NCBI RefSeq assembly: GCF_900580865.1
Contig: NZ_UTBZ01000026.1
Coordinates: 186,001 to 250,000 of the forward strand
Origin: Pseudomonas viridiflava
Lineage (GTDB): Bacteria > Pseudomonadota > Gammaproteobacteria > Pseudomonadales > Pseudomonadaceae
DNA length: 64,000 bases
Reading direction: 5' to 3'
Part shown: piece after piece, positions 62,505-64,000 of the stretch
Layout: every line of letters starts with the position of its first letter
How positions within the stretch are numbered: the first letter of the stretch is position 1
Translations under genes and position numbers: made by a program
Notes under the pieces: model-generated
What the model was told of the DNA's origin: nothing
The model's database searches: none
The model's input: only the letters and a program-made list of their open reading frames with translations

Positions 62505-62674
62505 CGCTTCGCGAGCAAGCTCGCTCCCACATTTGGACCGGATGCAATCAGTTAGAGGTTGGTCGGCTCTTAGGCCGCCATCGCGAGCAGGCTCACTCCT
62601 ACAGGGGGTCGTTGTCGGGCACTCAATCAGTGATCACCGCAGATCCAATGTAGCAGTGAGCCTGCTCGCGATGA
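62505..62674. repeat. Three REP-like elements
   Basis: CTTCGCGAGCAAGCTCGCTC from 62507, a diverged copy at 62579-62606 (CTCACTCCTACA) and an inverted diverged copy at 62650-62674. The stretch 62298-62694 otherwise holds only the conserved block of the duplicated unit and no gene. Confidence 0.8.
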
Positions 62675-62694
62675 GGCCATAACAGCCAGAGAAA

Positions 62695-63060
62695 TTACTG
62701 AGGCAACTTCAGCTTATCCAGCAGCCGATTGACCAACAGCTCGTTGAGCATGATCACCTGTTGCAGCGCCAGTAGCGGTTTGCGCTCCGGGCCGCCGATT
62801 GAGTTGGCGATGTTACCGGCCATGGCATGGGCGTATGAAAGCGACTCGCTAGCCTCGACCAGAAGGGTTTCGTCATCCAGCGTGGGGTCGACGAGATAAA
62901 CCGGGCGAAACTTGGGCGAGCTTGGTGGGGCTCCCAGTGCTTCGGGTCGGAGGTAGTAGTCGAGGGCGCGATCCGTCGCTTCTTTGATCTTTTTCGGATC
63001 AAGTGAGGGGTCGTGGGGGACTGGGTCGGTGACTGGCGGGTTTGGTGTGATTTTGAACAT
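62695..63060 (-). CDS. DUF6124-like protein, copy 2
   Basis: 121 residues, start MFKITPNPPVTDPVPHD. It differs from copy 1 at about four residues (E to V and I to V near the N-terminus, Q to K and V to I near residue 25); the C-terminal two thirds are identical. Start ATG 63060 with GGAG upstream, again at the edge of a paired leader stem. The open frame continues upstream to 63228, but that part corresponds to the leader of copy 1 and is not coding. Confidence 0.8.
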   Translation of the reverse strand: MFKITPNPPVTDPVPHDPSLDPKKIKEATDRALDYYLRPEALGAPPSSPKFRPVYLVDPTLDDETLLVEASESLSYAHAMAGNIANSIGGPERKPLLALQQVIMLNELLVNRLLDKLKLPQ

Positions 63061-63274
63061 AGATAAAGCTCCAATTTGAAAAAAGGGAGCCATCACCCTC
63101 GCTACCAAACGGTGGGTGGCGGCCATGCGCGGGTTGGTAGACCGGTCAAATTGGGTAACCCGGCGCTCACAGAGGAGCCCCACGCATGCCCACCATACAA
63201 AGCCATATCTCAAAAAAGGAGACAGCATCGACGGTGTCGCAACAACGACAATTTAAAGCGGGCTACCAAACCCG
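63061..63274 (-). ncRNA. Candidate structured 5' leader of DUF6124-like gene, copy 2
   Basis: Same order of elements as in copy 1: CGGG-TTTGGTAG-CCCG (63274-63259), strand CCAATTTGA (63154-63146), CTACCAA (63140-63134), TTTGGTAG (63109-63102), strand TCAAATTGG (63079-63071), then GGAG and the start codon. The outer stem has an entirely different sequence from copy 1 yet pairs perfectly over nine positions, while the inner elements are unchanged. Confidence 0.5.
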
Positions 63275-63487
63275 ATCACTGTTTTTCAGTGACAAGGAAA
63301 CGATATAGCCCGGCCTGTAGCCGTGTAAGCAGGCGGATTCTGGCGTACGCGTAGGTAACGGCGCAAGGTGTTGTAGGCCCGATGGCGTAACGGTTCGTGT
63401 ACTTTAAACGCGCCTCACAAAATCATGTTGACGCACAGGAAATGCCGGACAGTGAGCGCTTCCGGTTTTTTATCGTGTCAGCGAAAT

Positions 63488-63960
63488 AGCCCCTCACCCT
63501 AACCCTCTCCCAGAGGGAGAGGGGACTGACCGAGGTGTTTGGGCAAGGTACGCCGACGTGCAATACCGCGTTGAACTCAAGCGCTGAAAAGCACACAAAT
63601 CGGCTCTTCTCCTTCCCAGAGAGAGGGGACTGACCGAGGTGTTTGGGCAAGGTACGCCGACGTGAAATACCGAGTCGAGCTCAGATTCTGAAACAGATCA
63701 AAAGACCCTCACCCTAGCCCTCTCCCAAAGGGAGAGGGGACTGACCGAGATGTTTAGGCGAGCTACGCCGACGTGAAATACCGAGTCGAGCTCAGATTCT
63801 GAAACAGATCAAAAGCCCCTCACCCTAGCCCTCTCCCAAAGGGAGAGGGGACTGACCGAGATGTTTGGGCGAGCTACGCCGACGTGAAATACCCAGTCGA
63901 ACTCAGAGTTTGAAATGCCCAAAAATCGGCTCCCTCTCCCTCGGGAGAGGGCTGGGCGGG
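63488..63960. repeat. Degenerate tandem array, about 110 bp units
   Basis: Units start near 63488, 63603, 63704 and 63816, with a partial fifth near 63930. Each has a short inverted core (CCCTCTCCC / GGGAGAGGGG) followed by GACTGACCGAG, TTTGGGC, TACGCCGACGTG and AATACC. Units 3 and 4 are almost identical. The core is the CCCTCACCCTAACCCTCTCCC repeat common between genes in pseudomonads. 63441-64000 contains no gene I can support. Confidence 0.85.
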
Positions 63961-64000
63961 CGGCGTTCCGATGAGGGGCAAGAGCACCACAAACCCAAAG

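Larger units (their letters stand above)
61704..63440 (-). repeat. Tandem duplication of the DUF6124 gene with its leader (970 bp period)
   Basis: Unit 1 about 61704-62470 and unit 2 about 62674-63440. Matching blocks: sequence just past the stop (GGCCATAACAGCCAGAGAAA), the whole gene, the leader core, and an upstream block of about 135 bases (62281-62420 and 63258-63396). Between the conserved leader blocks about 60 bases differ. REP copies separate the units. Confidence 0.9.

Noticed and set aside
62695..63228. A 177-residue form of DUF6124-like copy 2
   Set aside because: The extra 56 codons correspond to the leader, which in copy 1 is interrupted by stop codons; the two proteins align from ATG 63060.
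63444..63471. Hairpin CCGGA...TCCGG followed by six T as a terminator
   Set aside because: The stem is only five base pairs and no plus-strand gene lies upstream; it may be a decayed end of the repeat unit.
63488..63960. CRISPR array
   Set aside because: Units are about 110 bases with diverged sequence and no constant-length unique spacers, and no cas genes are near.

Overview
The window (about 60% GC, REP elements of the Pseudomonas fluorescens type, a complete set of pyoverdine genes) comes from a fluorescent Pseudomonas, most likely the P. fluorescens group. About 52 kb of it is a pyoverdine siderophore locus. The rest is ordinary accessory chromosome.

Layout. 1-310: 5' part of a FecI-type sigma factor gene (fpvI position), minus strand. 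633-5181: pvdR-pvdT-opmQ tripartite efflux operon. 5303-6922: pvdP tyrosinase, minus strand. 7169-10774: pvdM-pvdN-pvdO periplasmic maturation genes. 10920-12569: pvdE exporter. 12668-15130: fpvA ferripyoverdine receptor. 15277-16239: HSL-type alpha/beta hydrolase, minus strand. 16325-48989: three translationally coupled NRPS genes on the minus strand, transcribed pvdI, pvdJ, pvdD. 49234-49968: type II thioesterase (pvdG-like). 50102-51238: SCP2 plus JmjC-like cupin oxygenase. Sites of the form TAAAT-N16-CGT (PvdS iron-starvation boxes), exact or near-exact, precede pvdR, pvdP, pvdM, pvdE, pvdI, the thioesterase, the cupin gene and possibly the hydrolase.

The NRPS genes encode eight modules. 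Adenylation signatures, stereochemical type of condensation domains and presence of epimerisation domains agree with each other and predict: chromophore - basic residue (Lys-like, D) - OHOrn (D) - Gly - Thr (D) - Gln-like - Gly - Ser (D) - OHOrn (module with E domain). PvdD has no thioesterase. It ends in an E-type domain after an OHOrn-activating module, which points to release as a cyclic hydroxyornithine. pvdF (formyltransferase) is missing from its usual place between pvdO and pvdE. pvdL, pvdS, pvdA, pvdH, pvdQ and mbtH are not in the window.

51350-61520 holds an MFS transporter, a glucose-dehydrogenase-like SDR overlapping a GH15 hydrolase, a small unknown gene, an AT-rich orphan class III nucleotide-cyclase-like gene, a divergent GlxA/AraC regulator and isonitrile-hydratase-like pair, a CPBP membrane protease homologue and an Aer-like chemoreceptor. 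61700-63440 is a tandem duplication (970 bp period) of a DUF6124-like gene with a long conserved leader. In the leader a stem overlapping the ribosome binding site is kept as base pairs although its sequence differs completely between copies, so a cis-regulatory RNA is likely. 63488-64000 is a degenerate tandem array of about 110 bp.
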